Positions 18,256 to 27,794 are shown, counted from the stretch's first letter. The stretch is 64,000 nt of DNA from Flavobacterium jumunjinense (GCF_021650975.2 NZ_CP091285.1:4402001-4466000); one strand, 5' to 3'. Numbers and translations: made by a program. Notes: generated by a model from the letters alone, not told the origin.

Positions 18256-18771
18256 ATGAATACCAAAGGTGTTATACTACAAGGCAGTTCTAGAAGTGAT
18301 GGAAATACAAACAAAGTTGTTACTTTTATAAAAGACAAAACAGGATTTGATACTATCGATTTAAAATCAAAGCATATTAGCTATTTTGACTATGACTTTA
18401 AAAATCAAGAGGATGATTTCATACCGTTAATGAATGAAATTGTAAATAACTATGATATTATCATTTTTGCAACGCCTGTTTATTGGTATGCAATGAGTGG
18501 AATTATGAAAATCTTTTTTGATAGAATAACAGACTGTTTAAAGGTTGAAAAGGAAATTGGCAGAAAACTAAGAGGAAAAACAATGGGAATGATTAGTTGT
18601 GGTTCCGATTCTGAACTGAAAGAGGGATTCGAAATGCCTTTTATAGAAAGTGCAAACTATTTAGGAATGCATTATTTAGGAAGTATTCACACTTGGATAG
18701 AAAACGAAATGATTTCTGAATTGGTTCAAAAAAAACTAAACTCTTTTATTGAAGAAAACATAAAAAACTAA
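18256..18771 (+). CDS. flavodoxin-fold NAD(P)H-dependent oxidoreductase
   Basis: The 171-residue protein has the FMN-phosphate loop GSSRSDGNTNKVV at the N-terminus, and ATPVYWYAMSGIMKIFFDRITD at about residues 75-95, the isoalloxazine-binding region of NADPH-dependent FMN reductases (PF03358 type). It ends without a second domain. The adjacent HxlR gene suggests control by electrophiles or quinones, by analogy only. It has its own promoter. Confidence 0.85.
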   Translation: MNTKGVILQGSSRSDGNTNKVVTFIKDKTGFDTIDLKSKHISYFDYDFKNQEDDFIPLMNEIVNNYDIIIFATPVYWYAMSGIMKIFFDRITDCLKVEKEIGRKLRGKTMGMISCGSDSELKEGFEMPFIESANYLGMHYLGSIHTWIENEMISELVQKKLNSFIEENIKN

Positions 18772-18929
18772 GTGCTATTTTATAATCTAAACATTACTTA
18801 TCGCGTATCTAATTCATTTTAAAAACTTCAAAATATTGGCGATTCTAATAAGCTTAATACAATTCCAATATTGTTGAAGAATGTAACAAAACCGTTATTT
18901 TTCACACCAATAGATAAAACAACAAACAT

Positions 18930-20582
18930 ATGAATTGGATTCTTTCTATTTTTATCCTAATCGTCTTACTGTACATCATTAATCGAAGAAGGATTATTAA
19001 AAATAATCGCTTACAATTTAAACATCTAAAAGACAATTGGGGCAAACAAAAAGAAATAGAAAGCTTTAGTTTTTCTTTAATTAGTCGATATTTCAAAAAC
19101 AATAAACACAAAGAAAAAGCATTTCATCTCATTAGCGATAAAATTGAGAATGATTTAGATTTAAATACTGTTTTTACATTTATAGACCGAACCACGTCCA
19201 AAGTTGGACAACAATATCTGTATTATAAACTAAGAACAATTCAAAGCTTACAAAAGTTGAAGGACTTTGATGGTTTGGTTAATTTATTCACCAATAACAC
19301 AAACTTCAGAATACAGTGTCAGTTTCATCTACTAAAATTGAACAACTACAATGCCTACGATTTGGAATGTTTAATTAATGATGAGAAAATAGAGAAACCA
19401 TCCTATTTAAAATACGTTTATCTCTTTGCTATATTAAATATTTCTTTAATTTTATTAGGTTTAATTTTTCCTCTATTATATCTTTTTATTATTCCCGTTT
19501 TTTGTATTAACCTTTTTTTTCATTATCAAAACAAAAACAATATAAATTATCATTTAAACGGTATCGATCAACTTTCTATTGCTTTAAAAGTGAGTAAAGA
19601 ATTATTCAAAAACGAATTAATTACAACTTATTTTAAAGACACATTTACAGCAAAAATTGAAGCTATAAAATTGAAAACTGAATTTATACGTTTTGAAAAA
19701 AACGTAGATAACGAGTTTGTTTTTATCGTCTGGTTTCCTCTAGAACTCATAAAAATACTTTTCAATATAGAAACCATTATTTTTTATAAGTTTATTGATG
19801 CCATTCAACACGAAAAAGACAGTATTGATAAAATGTATCAATTCATTGGGGAAGTCGATTGTGCTATTTCTACAGTCGCGCTAAAAACAGAAAATCAAAC
19901 ATTTTGCACACCCGAATTTACTACAGAAAAAACAATTATAGTAGAAGCAATACGTCACCCATTAATTAAAAATTGCATAACAAACGATTTATCTTTAGTT
20001 GATAATAGTTTACTTATTTCGGGTTCAAACATGTCTGGAAAAACTACTTTTATTAGAACAATTGCAATAAATAGTATTCTAGCGCAAACCTTAAACATTT
20101 GTTTTGCACAACGTTTTAGTGCACCCTTTTTAAAACTTTTCTCCTCTTTAAGAGTATCCGATGATTTATCTGAAAATACTAGCTATTACTTACAAGAAGT
20201 GCTAAATATAAAGGAATTTATAGACTTATCGAAAGAAGGCACTACTTCTCTATTCTTATTAGATGAAATCTTTAAAGGAACTAACACCACTGAAAGAATT
20301 GCAGGCGCAAAAGCGATATTAAAATACCTTAACAAAGAAAATAATATTGTAATCGCAGCAACACACGATTTAGAACTTAATGACTTATTAGCAAACCAAA
20401 ATTTTAGCATTCATCACTTTAGTGAAACTATTGAACACAATGCCTTATTTTTTGATCATAAACTTAAAAAAGGAAAACCGACTACAAGAAATGCAATTAA
20501 AATATTAGAGCTATATAATTATCCGAAAGAAATAATCGAAGAAGCCAATAAGACAGTTACTAATATGGAGAAATTGAATTAA
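18930..20582 (+). CDS. membrane-anchored MutS-like ATPase
   Basis: The 550-residue protein carries a MutS domain V ATPase: Walker A GSNMSGKTT near residue 366, then SLRVSDDLSENTSYYLQE, Walker B LFLLDEIFKGTNT near 443, and ATHDLELNDL. The mismatch-recognition domain I of true MutS is absent. There are hydrophobic segments at the extreme N-terminus (WILSIFILIVLLYII) and at about 160-200 (two segments), so the protein should sit in the inner membrane. Such MutS-related membrane proteins are known in Bacteroidetes, but their function is not established. It is not a mismatch-repair enzyme in the usual sense. Confidence 0.85.
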   Translation: MNWILSIFILIVLLYIINRRRIIKNNRLQFKHLKDNWGKQKEIESFSFSLISRYFKNNKHKEKAFHLISDKIENDLDLNTVFTFIDRTTSKVGQQYLYYKLRTIQSLQKLKDFDGLVNLFTNNTNFRIQCQFHLLKLNNYNAYDLECLINDEKIEKPSYLKYVYLFAILNISLILLGLIFPLLYLFIIPVFCINLFFHYQNKNNINYHLNGIDQLSIALKVSKELFKNELITTYFKDTFTAKIEAIKLKTEFIRFEKNVDNEFVFIVWFPLELIKILFNIETIIFYKFIDAIQHEKDSIDKMYQFIGEVDCAISTVALKTENQTFCTPEFTTEKTIIVEAIRHPLIKNCITNDLSLVDNSLLISGSNMSGKTTFIRTIAINSILAQTLNICFAQRFSAPFLKLFSSLRVSDDLSENTSYYLQEVLNIKEFIDLSKEGTTSLFLLDEIFKGTNTTERIAGAKAILKYLNKENNIVIAATHDLELNDLLANQNFSIHHFSETIEHNALFFDHKLKKGKPTTRNAIKILELYNYPKEIIEEANKTVTNMEKLN

Positions 20583-20879
20583 TCCAATGGTTGTAATTAG
20601 TCTTTATAAACCTTTTCATCAGTAACTTAAGATTAACAAACGGTTATAAACTGCAACGCTAGAGCAAAAAGAATTAACCTCAAAGAAAGACGATAATAAT
20701 ACAATCTAAAGACGTTGAACCTTGAGTTAAAAGAGCTATTTTTTTCAATTATAATAAGCGTACTTACAAGCTACTTTTATATTTTACGAATTTATTCATT
20801 GAAAAGTAATAGCAATTTAGCCTAAGAATTAGCCATATTTTTAGTAATATTGCGCAACAAATAAACAAACATCAAATAA

Positions 20880-21764
20880 ATGAAAAGAAATCAATTAACT
20901 ATCACGTTGGTTTTAATTCTCTTTTTACTCATTCAAAGTTTTAAAAACTCTGATAGTATAACAGATTATTACAAACCAGACCAACATCATTCAAAAATTA
21001 TTTTAAGATCAACAGGAGTGGCAGCCAATGGTTTAGGAGACCGAACAGGTAGTCCAATAAGTAGTGGAAGCACTTGCGCTCAATGCCATAGTGGAGCAGC
21101 ATTTTCTCCAACTATTGCATTAACCATTACAGATAATGGTGGTGCTACAGTAACCAATTATACTCCTGGAGAAGAATACAATTTATCGTTTACAATTACT
21201 AATACTAATGGAACACCTGTAGGATATGGAATGCAAGCTACTGCTTTACAAAGTGGAAACACTGCAGCTGGAACATTTTCTACTCCTTCTGCGAATGCAC
21301 AAATAAGTAGTTTTAGTAGTAGAAGCTATTTTGAACATATCTCAACGAGTACAAATCCAACTTTTACTTCTAAATGGACTGCACCTGCAACAAATTCTGG
21401 AGCAGTTACTTTTTATTTTACAGGAAATGCAGTAAACGGTAACGGAAGTACAAGTGGAGATGCACCGAGTCCAGCAGCATCATTAGTTTTAAATGAAACT
21501 TTATCTACTACCGATTTCGACTTTCAAAATAATATTAAGTTAGTACAGAACCCTATGAAAGAGGCTTTGAAAATTAATTTCACAGAAAGTCAACTAAATA
21601 TAGATTTACAAATTTTTGATGTTTTTGGAAAATTAGTTTTTACAAAGAAATATGAGAACACAAACGCAATTAATGATGATATTCCTTTAAAAACAGGAAT
21701 TTATTTCGTTAAACTAAAAAATGAAGACAATCTTAAAGCGACTTTTAAACTTATAAAAGAATAA
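20880..21764 (+). CDS. T9SS-exported choice-of-anchor-V-like protein with CxxCH motif
   Basis: Residues 1-20 form a signal peptide. Residues 66-70 are CAQCH in the context SSGSTCAQCHSGAAFSP, a single c-type haem motif. An immunoglobulin-like or Reeler-like domain follows (about 75-205, YTPGEEYNLSFTITN). The last 80 residues are a type A T9SS sorting domain (IKLVQNPMKEALKINF, then TGIYFVKLKNED and a KLIKE end). The protein should be exported to the surface or medium by the type IX system. NxxxxGDRTGSPISS before the haem motif is typical of the family, as I recall. Role unknown; a surface cytochrome is possible. Confidence 0.8.
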   Translation: MKRNQLTITLVLILFLLIQSFKNSDSITDYYKPDQHHSKIILRSTGVAANGLGDRTGSPISSGSTCAQCHSGAAFSPTIALTITDNGGATVTNYTPGEEYNLSFTITNTNGTPVGYGMQATALQSGNTAAGTFSTPSANAQISSFSSRSYFEHISTSTNPTFTSKWTAPATNSGAVTFYFTGNAVNGNGSTSGDAPSPAASLVLNETLSTTDFDFQNNIKLVQNPMKEALKINFTESQLNIDLQIFDVFGKLVFTKKYENTNAINDDIPLKTGIYFVKLKNEDNLKATFKLIKE

Positions 21765-21791
21765 AACTATTGCAATAGAATTACTTAAGCT

Positions 21792-21831
21792 AAAAAAGCT
21801 AAAAATCATGAAAATGGTTTTTAGCTTTTTT
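21792..21831 (+). terminator. strong terminator
   Basis: A 14-bp stem (21792-21805 with 21818-21831) extended by four more pairs to a GAAA tetraloop (21810-21813), ending in six T. It is 27 bases after the stop of the T9SS cargo gene. Confidence 0.9.
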
Positions 21832-21912
21832 GTTTTAATAGTTTAAGAAACAAAGTCATTAGTCAATTTGAAATAACTCCTATTACTAGAAAATCAGGAA
21901 TAAAATTAGATA

Positions 21913-22338
21913 CTAAGCAACCTTTTTTTTATTAAATGTTGTAAATATTCTATAGGGAATTTCGAAAAAAGTAACCATTAGAAATAAAACAAAAGGAATA
22001 ATCATTACCGTTTTCAATACAAACTCATTACAATTCATTAAATTTAGTATTCTACTCAAATTATGATTAAAATACAATACTGAATTACTAGGATAAGCTA
22101 TATAACTTATTTCTTGAAAAAACTGAGACCAAAAAAAAATACTTAAAAGAATCAATAATCCTAATGTGAATCTATTTCGAACTATAAAACAGTATAACAA
22201 TAGATACAGGAAGACATTTCTTAAAGCAATTAAACACAGAAAGTTTCCTTCATTATAACATAATCCAAAATTCACTAACAAGCTACAAACTATCGAAGTG
22301 ATAACTATGAATTTTATAAATATTGAAAAATAGTTCAT
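21913..22338 (-). CDS. membrane protein of unknown function
   Basis: The 141-residue product has about four hydrophobic segments and ends in basic residues (TFNKKKVA). Two Cys-containing segments (CSLLVNFGLCYNEGNFLC) lie between the first two helices. No family recognised. Located between the T9SS cargo gene and the helicase, both of which have their own terminators. Confidence 0.5.
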   Translation of the reverse strand: MNYFSIFIKFIVITSIVCSLLVNFGLCYNEGNFLCLIALRNVFLYLLLYCFIVRNRFTLGLLILLSIFFWSQFFQEISYIAYPSNSVLYFNHNLSRILNLMNCNEFVLKTVMIIPFVLFLMVTFFEIPYRIFTTFNKKKVA

Positions 22339-22369
22339 TTAAACATAAGTGCATTCCTGTTTTTTTTAA

Positions 22370-22406
22370 AACATTAAGAGATTAAGAAACTTAATCCCTT
22401 AATGTT
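22370..22406 (-). terminator. hairpin after the helicase gene
   Basis: AACATTAAG-A-GATTAAG pairs with CTTAATC-C-CTTAATGTT with one mismatch and a 3-nt loop. The T-tract on the minus strand is short, so it may act as a weak terminator or mRNA end stabiliser. Confidence 0.5.
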
Positions 22407-22436
22407 AAAAAACAACATCGAATAGATGAAAATGTA

Positions 22437-23834
22437 TTAACTTCTATTGTTTTCTTTTCTAGAAGTAAATTTCGGATGTGTTTCTGCCTCTTCTTCTTCT
22501 TTTTTCACAACTTGTCTTGCTACTTCAATCTTATACTTCTTTCCTTTCATTTTTTGGTCTTTAATCTTACCCAAAACATCTTTCACTTTTGTATAACGAA
22601 CAGCAACAAATGAAATAAAATCTTTCACTTCTATCAATCCAATATCTTCTTTTTCTAATTCTCCCTTTTGAGAAAGGAAACCAACAATATCAAATTTATT
22701 CAATTTGTTCTTTTTCCCACCACTAATATAAAGCGTTTGAAAAACAGGTGCTTTTGGTAATGATTTAGCATCAGAAACATCTAGCCTACGTTTACCATAA
22801 TCAAAATAGTCCGATTTCTTTTCGGTCTCATGAATAATCACATAAGCCGTACCTGTAGCCAACATACGAGCTGTACGACCATTACGGTGCGTAAATTCAT
22901 CTTCTTTAGCTGGTAAATGGTAATGAATAACGTGATTCATTTCTGGAATATCCAAACCACGCGCTCCTAAATCGGTTGTAATTAAGTAGGAAACACTTCC
23001 GTTTCTAAACTGAATTAAAGCACGCTCTCTTTCGTCTTGATCTAAACCACCATGATAAAAAGTAGAAAGTATTCCTTTGGCTAATAACATATCATAGATG
23101 CGCTCTACTGCTTCTCTATGATTACAAAAAACAATAGCCGATTCTGAATTTATTGAACAAATCAACTGAAAAAGCGATTCCAATTTATCTTTCGACTTTG
23201 AAAACACAATACGAGTGTCTAAATTTTGATTCGGTTTTACATCATCAATAAAATCTACAATTGTTGGATTAATTACTTTCGTATATTTTGGTATTTCAAC
23301 ACCAGAAGTAGCCGAAACCAATACTCTTTTATTTAATTTAGATAGTTTACCAATAATATAAGACATCTCTTCATGATAACCCAATTGCAACGATTTGTCA
23401 AACTCGTCTAAAACTAATGTTTTTGCATTCTCTGTTTTAAAACTTCCTCTATCTAAATGATCTGCAATTCTTCCAGGTGTTCCAATTAATAAGGCTGGTG
23501 GATTGCTTAAGTTATTAATTTCTGTATCTATAGAATGTCCTCCATAGCACATATTAACTTTATAATGGGTACCCATTTTTTTCCAAACTTGTTCAATTTG
23601 TAATCCTAATTCACGAGAAGGAACTAAAATTACAGCTTGTACGCCTTTTACATCTTCATCTAACATTTGAAAAATAGGTAGCAAAAAAGCTAATGTTTTC
23701 CCTGAACCTGTTGGAGAAAGTAATAAAACGTTGTTATCATTCAAAATAGCATTTTGCGCTACTTCTTGCATTTTGTTTAGCCTTTGAATGTCAAGATTCA
23801 AAAGCACATTATTGGAAAGTGGATTTCTATTCAT
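22437..23834 (-). CDS. DEAD-box RNA helicase with DbpA-like C-terminus
   Basis: ATP-dependent RNA helicase of 465 residues. Motifs in order: SPTGSGKT (I), GTPGRIADHLDRG (Ib), LVLDEFDKS (II, DEFD in place of DEAD), SATSG (III), ARGLDIPEMNHVIHYHLP and HRNGRTAR (VI). Residues about 375-440 form a DbpA-type RNA-binding domain (KFDIVGFLSQKGELEKEDIG), which in DbpA binds 23S rRNA. The tail is charged. A ribosome-assembly role is inferred. The S-A-T-S-G in motif III is also slightly altered from SAT. Confidence 0.88.
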   Translation of the reverse strand: MNRNPLSNNVLLNLDIQRLNKMQEVAQNAILNDNNVLLLSPTGSGKTLAFLLPIFQMLDEDVKGVQAVILVPSRELGLQIEQVWKKMGTHYKVNMCYGGHSIDTEINNLSNPPALLIGTPGRIADHLDRGSFKTENAKTLVLDEFDKSLQLGYHEEMSYIIGKLSKLNKRVLVSATSGVEIPKYTKVINPTIVDFIDDVKPNQNLDTRIVFSKSKDKLESLFQLICSINSESAIVFCNHREAVERIYDMLLAKGILSTFYHGGLDQDERERALIQFRNGSVSYLITTDLGARGLDIPEMNHVIHYHLPAKEDEFTHRNGRTARMLATGTAYVIIHETEKKSDYFDYGKRRLDVSDAKSLPKAPVFQTLYISGGKKNKLNKFDIVGFLSQKGELEKEDIGLIEVKDFISFVAVRYTKVKDVLGKIKDQKMKGKKYKIEVARQVVKKEEEEAETHPKFTSRKENNRS

Positions 23835-23880
23835 TTGGCAAAGATAGGTTTTGATTTAGGAAATCCGAATTTTGACCTTC

Positions 23881-23931
23881 AATTAATTATATAAATTCAT
23901 TTTTTAGTACATTTGAGAAAACTACTGTATC
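23881..23931 (+). promoter_or_regulatory. promoter cassette, copy 1
   Basis: Begins AATTAATTA, includes the -7 box TACATTTG (23908-23915), then AGAAAACTA and GTATC just before the ATG. The same series, with one 4-nt length difference and a few substitutions, stands before the ATG at 24868. Confidence 0.6.
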
Positions 23932-24678
23932 ATGAAACTCTTCCTGTATTGCTTGTTATTTGCATCTTTTCTCTTTTCGCAAAATAAAGAGTTAAAACTA
24001 ATAGAATCTAAAGAAGAATGCCAAGAACCAATTGGATACACTGATGGAATTAACCAAAGAATTATTTCTTCAAAAACAGTAAATGACACATTATCTATGG
24101 AGATTCAATATATAGAAAATTGTGGCAATGGAGCTATTATAAATTATGCAATAAAAAAAGATACTATCTTATTCAACTTTAATCATGATTTCTCTAAAAA
24201 TGAGTTTGCTAGTTGCGACTGTGTTTTTATTAATAAATTAAAAATTTTAGACCCTAAAATCACAAAACCAGTTGTCAAAATCAATCCTTGGTTAGGCAAA
24301 CGCGAGCTGAAACTCTCCAACAACTATTACTTACCTGTAAAATATATGATAAAAGAAAAAGACTCTTTAGTTATTCATGATGGGCAAGGTTACAATTATT
24401 CAAGAACTTATTATGATTCTGGAAGTATTAAGATATTATGGATACAAAAAAATGCATACTCAGAAAGAATTCTATACTATGAAAACGGAATGATAAAATC
24501 TATCCGTCAAAATTTATCCGATTATGACCATTATATTCTTCAAGAATTTGATACTACTGGTAAGCTAATTAAGTTCGAAAATACTATTGATGTAAGTTCT
24601 ATAAATCCAACACAAGAACAACAAGAAAAAGGAGCTGTCTCAATTATTTCTAAGGATAAAAATCTAAAAGTAAAGTAA
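23932..24678 (+). CDS. secreted protein, unknown, MORN-like C-terminal part
   Basis: The 248-residue product has a signal peptide (MKLFLYCLLFASFLFSQ) and a mature N-terminal domain with three pairs of cysteines (ESKEECQ, ENCGNG, ASCDCVF). The second half contains YYDSGSIKILW and YYENGMIKSIRQN, short repeats like those in MORN/YwqK-type proteins. No precise family recognised. It carries the first copy of a promoter cassette shared with the following gene. Confidence 0.6.
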   Translation: MKLFLYCLLFASFLFSQNKELKLIESKEECQEPIGYTDGINQRIISSKTVNDTLSMEIQYIENCGNGAIINYAIKKDTILFNFNHDFSKNEFASCDCVFINKLKILDPKITKPVVKINPWLGKRELKLSNNYYLPVKYMIKEKDSLVIHDGQGYNYSRTYYDSGSIKILWIQKNAYSERILYYENGMIKSIRQNLSDYDHYILQEFDTTGKLIKFENTIDVSSINPTQEQQEKGAVSIISKDKNLKVK

Positions 24679-24820
24679 AACAGCCTTTAAAAAGTACCCT
24701 TAAATTATTTCTTTAATAAATTGTAGAAAAAAGGTAACTATACTAACATAAAAAGCTAAAAAACAGTTCAAATTTTCAGGAATTCATCAATTTCCTTTTA
24801 CTGTTTTCTATACGCTATCA

Positions 24821-24867
24821 AATTAATTAATTTCTTTTTTTAGTACATTTGAGAAAACTATAGTATC
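24821..24867 (+). promoter_or_regulatory. promoter cassette, copy 2
   Basis: AATTAATTA, then TTTTTTTAG, TACATTTG (24844-24851), AGAAAACTA and GTATC before the ATG at 24868, matching copy 1 at 23881-23931. The genes behind the two copies are unrelated in sequence. Confidence 0.6.
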
Positions 24868-25377
24868 ATGAACCTAACTATAATCGTTCGATTAATCCGT
24901 TTATCATTTCCAATTATAATAATTAGTATCCTTTTTAAAATCATGCATTGGCCATATACTCAATTATTAATGACAATTGGATTAGGAATTATTGTACTTC
25001 TCTACCCTGTTCGATTCTATCTAAAAAAAGAAAAAAGAATTATTGATTATGTAAAACTACTTGTCGCTATATTTCTTCCTTTAAACATCTACCTCAATTT
25101 ATTTCATCTACCATCGCACTATATCCTACCAATTATTAGTAGCACAAGTTTTTTGTTATACCTACTTCTTGAATTATATAATAACTATATAAATAAAGAA
25201 TCTTCAAAAGAATTAACTGTTTTTCCTTTTGGGGTTTTAAGTGTAATTATCGCTATCCTATTACTAGGTGTTTTTTATAGAATATCGCACTTTGAAAACG
25301 CAACACCAATTTTAATTACTGGGTTTGTTTTATTGTTTTTATATTTCATTGTAGATACTTTTAAGCTAAATAAATGA
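24868..25377 (+). CDS. GldL-N-like membrane protein
   Basis: The 169 residues form five to six membrane segments. FKIMHWPYTQLLMTIGLG near residue 22 matches the FKIMHWP motif of the N-terminal domain of GldL, the T9SS motor membrane protein (family knowledge). A second, looser copy, YRISHFENATPILITGF, occurs near residue 137, so the protein may be an internal duplication. It lacks GldL's long cytoplasmic part and is not in the gldKLMN operon. Function unknown. Confidence 0.6.
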   Translation: MNLTIIVRLIRLSFPIIIISILFKIMHWPYTQLLMTIGLGIIVLLYPVRFYLKKEKRIIDYVKLLVAIFLPLNIYLNLFHLPSHYILPIISSTSFLLYLLLELYNNYINKESSKELTVFPFGVLSVIIAILLLGVFYRISHFENATPILITGFVLLFLYFIVDTFKLNK

Positions 25378-25622
25378 GGGTTTATCTATAGCTTTTAAAG
25401 ATCTGAAACGAAGTAATTGTATTCAATAATAAATCAAATATACAATCGTAATTATTTGAATCAGAGAACGCTCTTTTTTACATGAATTATTAAAATCAAA
25501 CTTAATTAACAAAAATAATTAAATGTAAAAACCAAAATATCGTTTTTTAGTGTAACTTTAATAAAACTTTAACTTTTTACCGAGCAGCTAAAAAATATTT
25601 TAACCTTAACCAATTAAATAGT

Positions 25623-27332
25623 ATGCGTTTATTAACTACACTAACTCTATTATTTTCCGTTTTTAGTTTTTCCCAAAATTTAAAAACACCTTTCGAAAAT
25701 GGTAATGGAAATCAATCTACAACCTATGAAGATTGTATTGCTTATTATGAAACTTTGGCTCAAAAATTCAACACTATCCAAGTGGATGAAATGGGTTTAA
25801 CCGATAGTGGTGAACCTTTACGTATGGTTACTTTTTCTCAAAACACAAATTTCGATTATTATCAAAACAAAGCGGTTATTTTAATTAACAACGGTATTCA
25901 CCCAGGAGAACCAGATGGTATCGATGCTACAATGATGCTTTTTCGCGATTTAGCTACTGCAAAAATAAAAGTACCAAAAAATACAATGATTGTTACCATT
26001 CCAATTTATAATATTGGTGGAAGTCTGAACAGGAACTCTAACTCAAGAGCCAATCAGAATGGACCTGAAGCCTACGGTTTTAGAGGAAATGCTCGTAATT
26101 ATGATTTAAATCGTGATTTCATAAAATCGGATTCTAAAAATTCGAGAAGTTTTCAGGAAATATTTCATCTCATAAATCCAGATATGTTTATTGACAATCA
26201 TGTTTCTAATGGAGCCGATTATCAATATACTTTCACTTGCATTGCTACACAACACCAACGTTTGGGTGGAAAATTAGGTGAGTTCTACAAAAATGAAATG
26301 CATCCTACCATTATGAAAGACCTAAAAACTAAGAAAATTGAAAGCATTCCCTATGTAAATATTCATGGAGATAAACCAGATAATGGTTTTGCACAGTTTA
26401 TGGATTCTCCAAGATATGCAACAGGTTACACTACCCTATTTAATACGCTCGGTTCCGTTCCAGAAACACACATGCTAAAACCCTACAAAGATAGAGTTGC
26501 TGTAACTTATGAATACATGGTGAGTACAATTAATTATGTAGAGGCAAACGTTCAGAAAATAAAAAAAATGAAAGCAGACAATCTAAATAGCTATAAAATA
26601 GGCATGAAATATCCTTTGCAATGGGAAATAGATTCGTCTAAAGTTTCTAAAATAGAATTCAAAGGCTATAAAGGTGCATATAAACCAAGTGATGTATCGG
26701 GAAAAGATCGTTTGTATTATGACAAGAAACAACCATTCACTAAAAACATCCCTTACTATAATGATTACAAAGCCACAAAAGAAGTAATTATTCCTAGCTA
26801 TTATGTTGTTCCAAAATCGCAATGGGAAATTTTAGATTTATTAAAATTAAACGCAATCCAATTGAGACTGATAAATAGCGATACAATTATAAATGTTGAA
26901 AGTTATAAAATTGATTCTTATGAAACTTCAAAATATCCTTATGAAGGTCATTACGGACATTACAACACAAAAGTTTCAAAATTGACAGAACAAGTTGCGT
27001 TCAAAAAAGGAGACTATATTATTAAAACACAGCAAAAAGGAGTAAAATACCTTCTTGAAACTTTAGAACCCGAAGCGGTTGACAGTTATTTTAATTGGAA
27101 TTTTTTCGATGCCATTCTTCAACAAAAAGAGTACTTTTCTGCCTATGTTTTTGAAGATTTAGCAAAAGAAGTTTTAGACAAAAACCCGAAATTAAAATCG
27201 GAATTAGAAGCTAAAAAACAAGCAGACAAAGCCTTTGCAGAAAATGGTGCTGCACAATTAGATTGGGTTTATAAAAATTCTGTCTATTATGAAAAAGCAC
27301 ATTTACAATATCCTGTTTATAGAATAAAATAA
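25623..27332 (+). CDS. secreted M14-family zinc carboxypeptidase
   Basis: The 569-residue protein has a signal peptide (to about residue 18, FSFSQ) and an M14 catalytic domain. Zinc ligands are H93 and E96 in GIHPGEPDG and H193 in DNHVSNGADY; E281 in SVPETHMLKPY is the likely catalytic glutamate. GNARNYDLNRDF contains the substrate-binding Asn-Arg. The C-terminal 250 residues are an added domain of unknown role without a T9SS signal. Likely acts in the periplasm on peptides. The gap 25378-25622 before it shows nothing definite. Confidence 0.88.
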   Translation: MRLLTTLTLLFSVFSFSQNLKTPFENGNGNQSTTYEDCIAYYETLAQKFNTIQVDEMGLTDSGEPLRMVTFSQNTNFDYYQNKAVILINNGIHPGEPDGIDATMMLFRDLATAKIKVPKNTMIVTIPIYNIGGSLNRNSNSRANQNGPEAYGFRGNARNYDLNRDFIKSDSKNSRSFQEIFHLINPDMFIDNHVSNGADYQYTFTCIATQHQRLGGKLGEFYKNEMHPTIMKDLKTKKIESIPYVNIHGDKPDNGFAQFMDSPRYATGYTTLFNTLGSVPETHMLKPYKDRVAVTYEYMVSTINYVEANVQKIKKMKADNLNSYKIGMKYPLQWEIDSSKVSKIEFKGYKGAYKPSDVSGKDRLYYDKKQPFTKNIPYYNDYKATKEVIIPSYYVVPKSQWEILDLLKLNAIQLRLINSDTIINVESYKIDSYETSKYPYEGHYGHYNTKVSKLTEQVAFKKGDYIIKTQQKGVKYLLETLEPEAVDSYFNWNFFDAILQQKEYFSAYVFEDLAKEVLDKNPKLKSELEAKKQADKAFAENGAAQLDWVYKNSVYYEKAHLQYPVYRIK

Positions 27333-27381
27333 TACTCGTAGCAGTTATTAGTTGAATTTAAACTGATAATGTATTGATATA

Positions 27382-27417
27382 AAAAAGCGTTTGGAATTGC
27401 AATTCCAAACGCTTTTT
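27382..27417. terminator. strong bidirectional terminator
   Basis: A perfect 18-bp palindromic stem centred at 27399/27400, with AAAAAGCG on one side and CGCTTTTT on the other. It separates the carboxypeptidase gene from the convergent XRE regulator. Confidence 0.9.
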
Positions 27418-27443
27418 CATTGTATCGTAGCCAGTAATTACAT

Positions 27444-27794
27444 TTATAATTTTAACTTCTCCTTTAACTCTTTTATCTCTTCTTCTAATTTAGCAATATA
27501 TTTTCTTTGGCTTTCAAGTAAATGATCTGGTATTGAGTATATGTGATTCGTTCCTAGGTAAGTTCCCTTAGAATTATCTCTAAAAACAAAAAAATTAGCA
27601 TCTTCATTCTCATAAATTTCTTCAACAGCCACTTCCAATAAAGAAGCTATTTTCTCCCATTCATTAGTATGTATCTTTATTTGTCCTTTCTCTCTACGAT
27701 TGTAGTTAGACACATCCATGCATAAATGTTCTGCCATTTGTTGTTGAGATAAACCTTTTCTTTTTCTCGATTCTATTAATTTCGTTTTTTCCAT
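27444..27794 (-). CDS. XRE-family helix-turn-helix regulator
   Basis: The 116-residue protein has an N-terminal HTH (about 7-60): RKRKGLSQQQMAEHLCMDVS, then NYNRREKGQIKIHTNEWEKIA. A linker follows, then a coiled coil (QRKYIAKLEEEIKELKEKLK), probably for dimerisation. It is transcribed away from the RiPP precursor, and its start lies 14 bases from a set of inverted repeats, which points to self-regulation. Control of the divergent peptide cluster is a reasonable inference. Confidence 0.85.
   Translation of the reverse strand: MEKTKLIESRKRKGLSQQQMAEHLCMDVSNYNRREKGQIKIHTNEWEKIASLLEVAVEEIYENEDANFFVFRDNSKGTYLGTNHIYSIPDHLLESQRKYIAKLEEEIKELKEKLKL

Noticed and set aside
20583..20879. Possible small RNA or gene in the 297-base gap
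   Set aside because: No ORF, strong hairpin or promoter pair was found; only a near -7 sequence TAATATTG close to the next gene.
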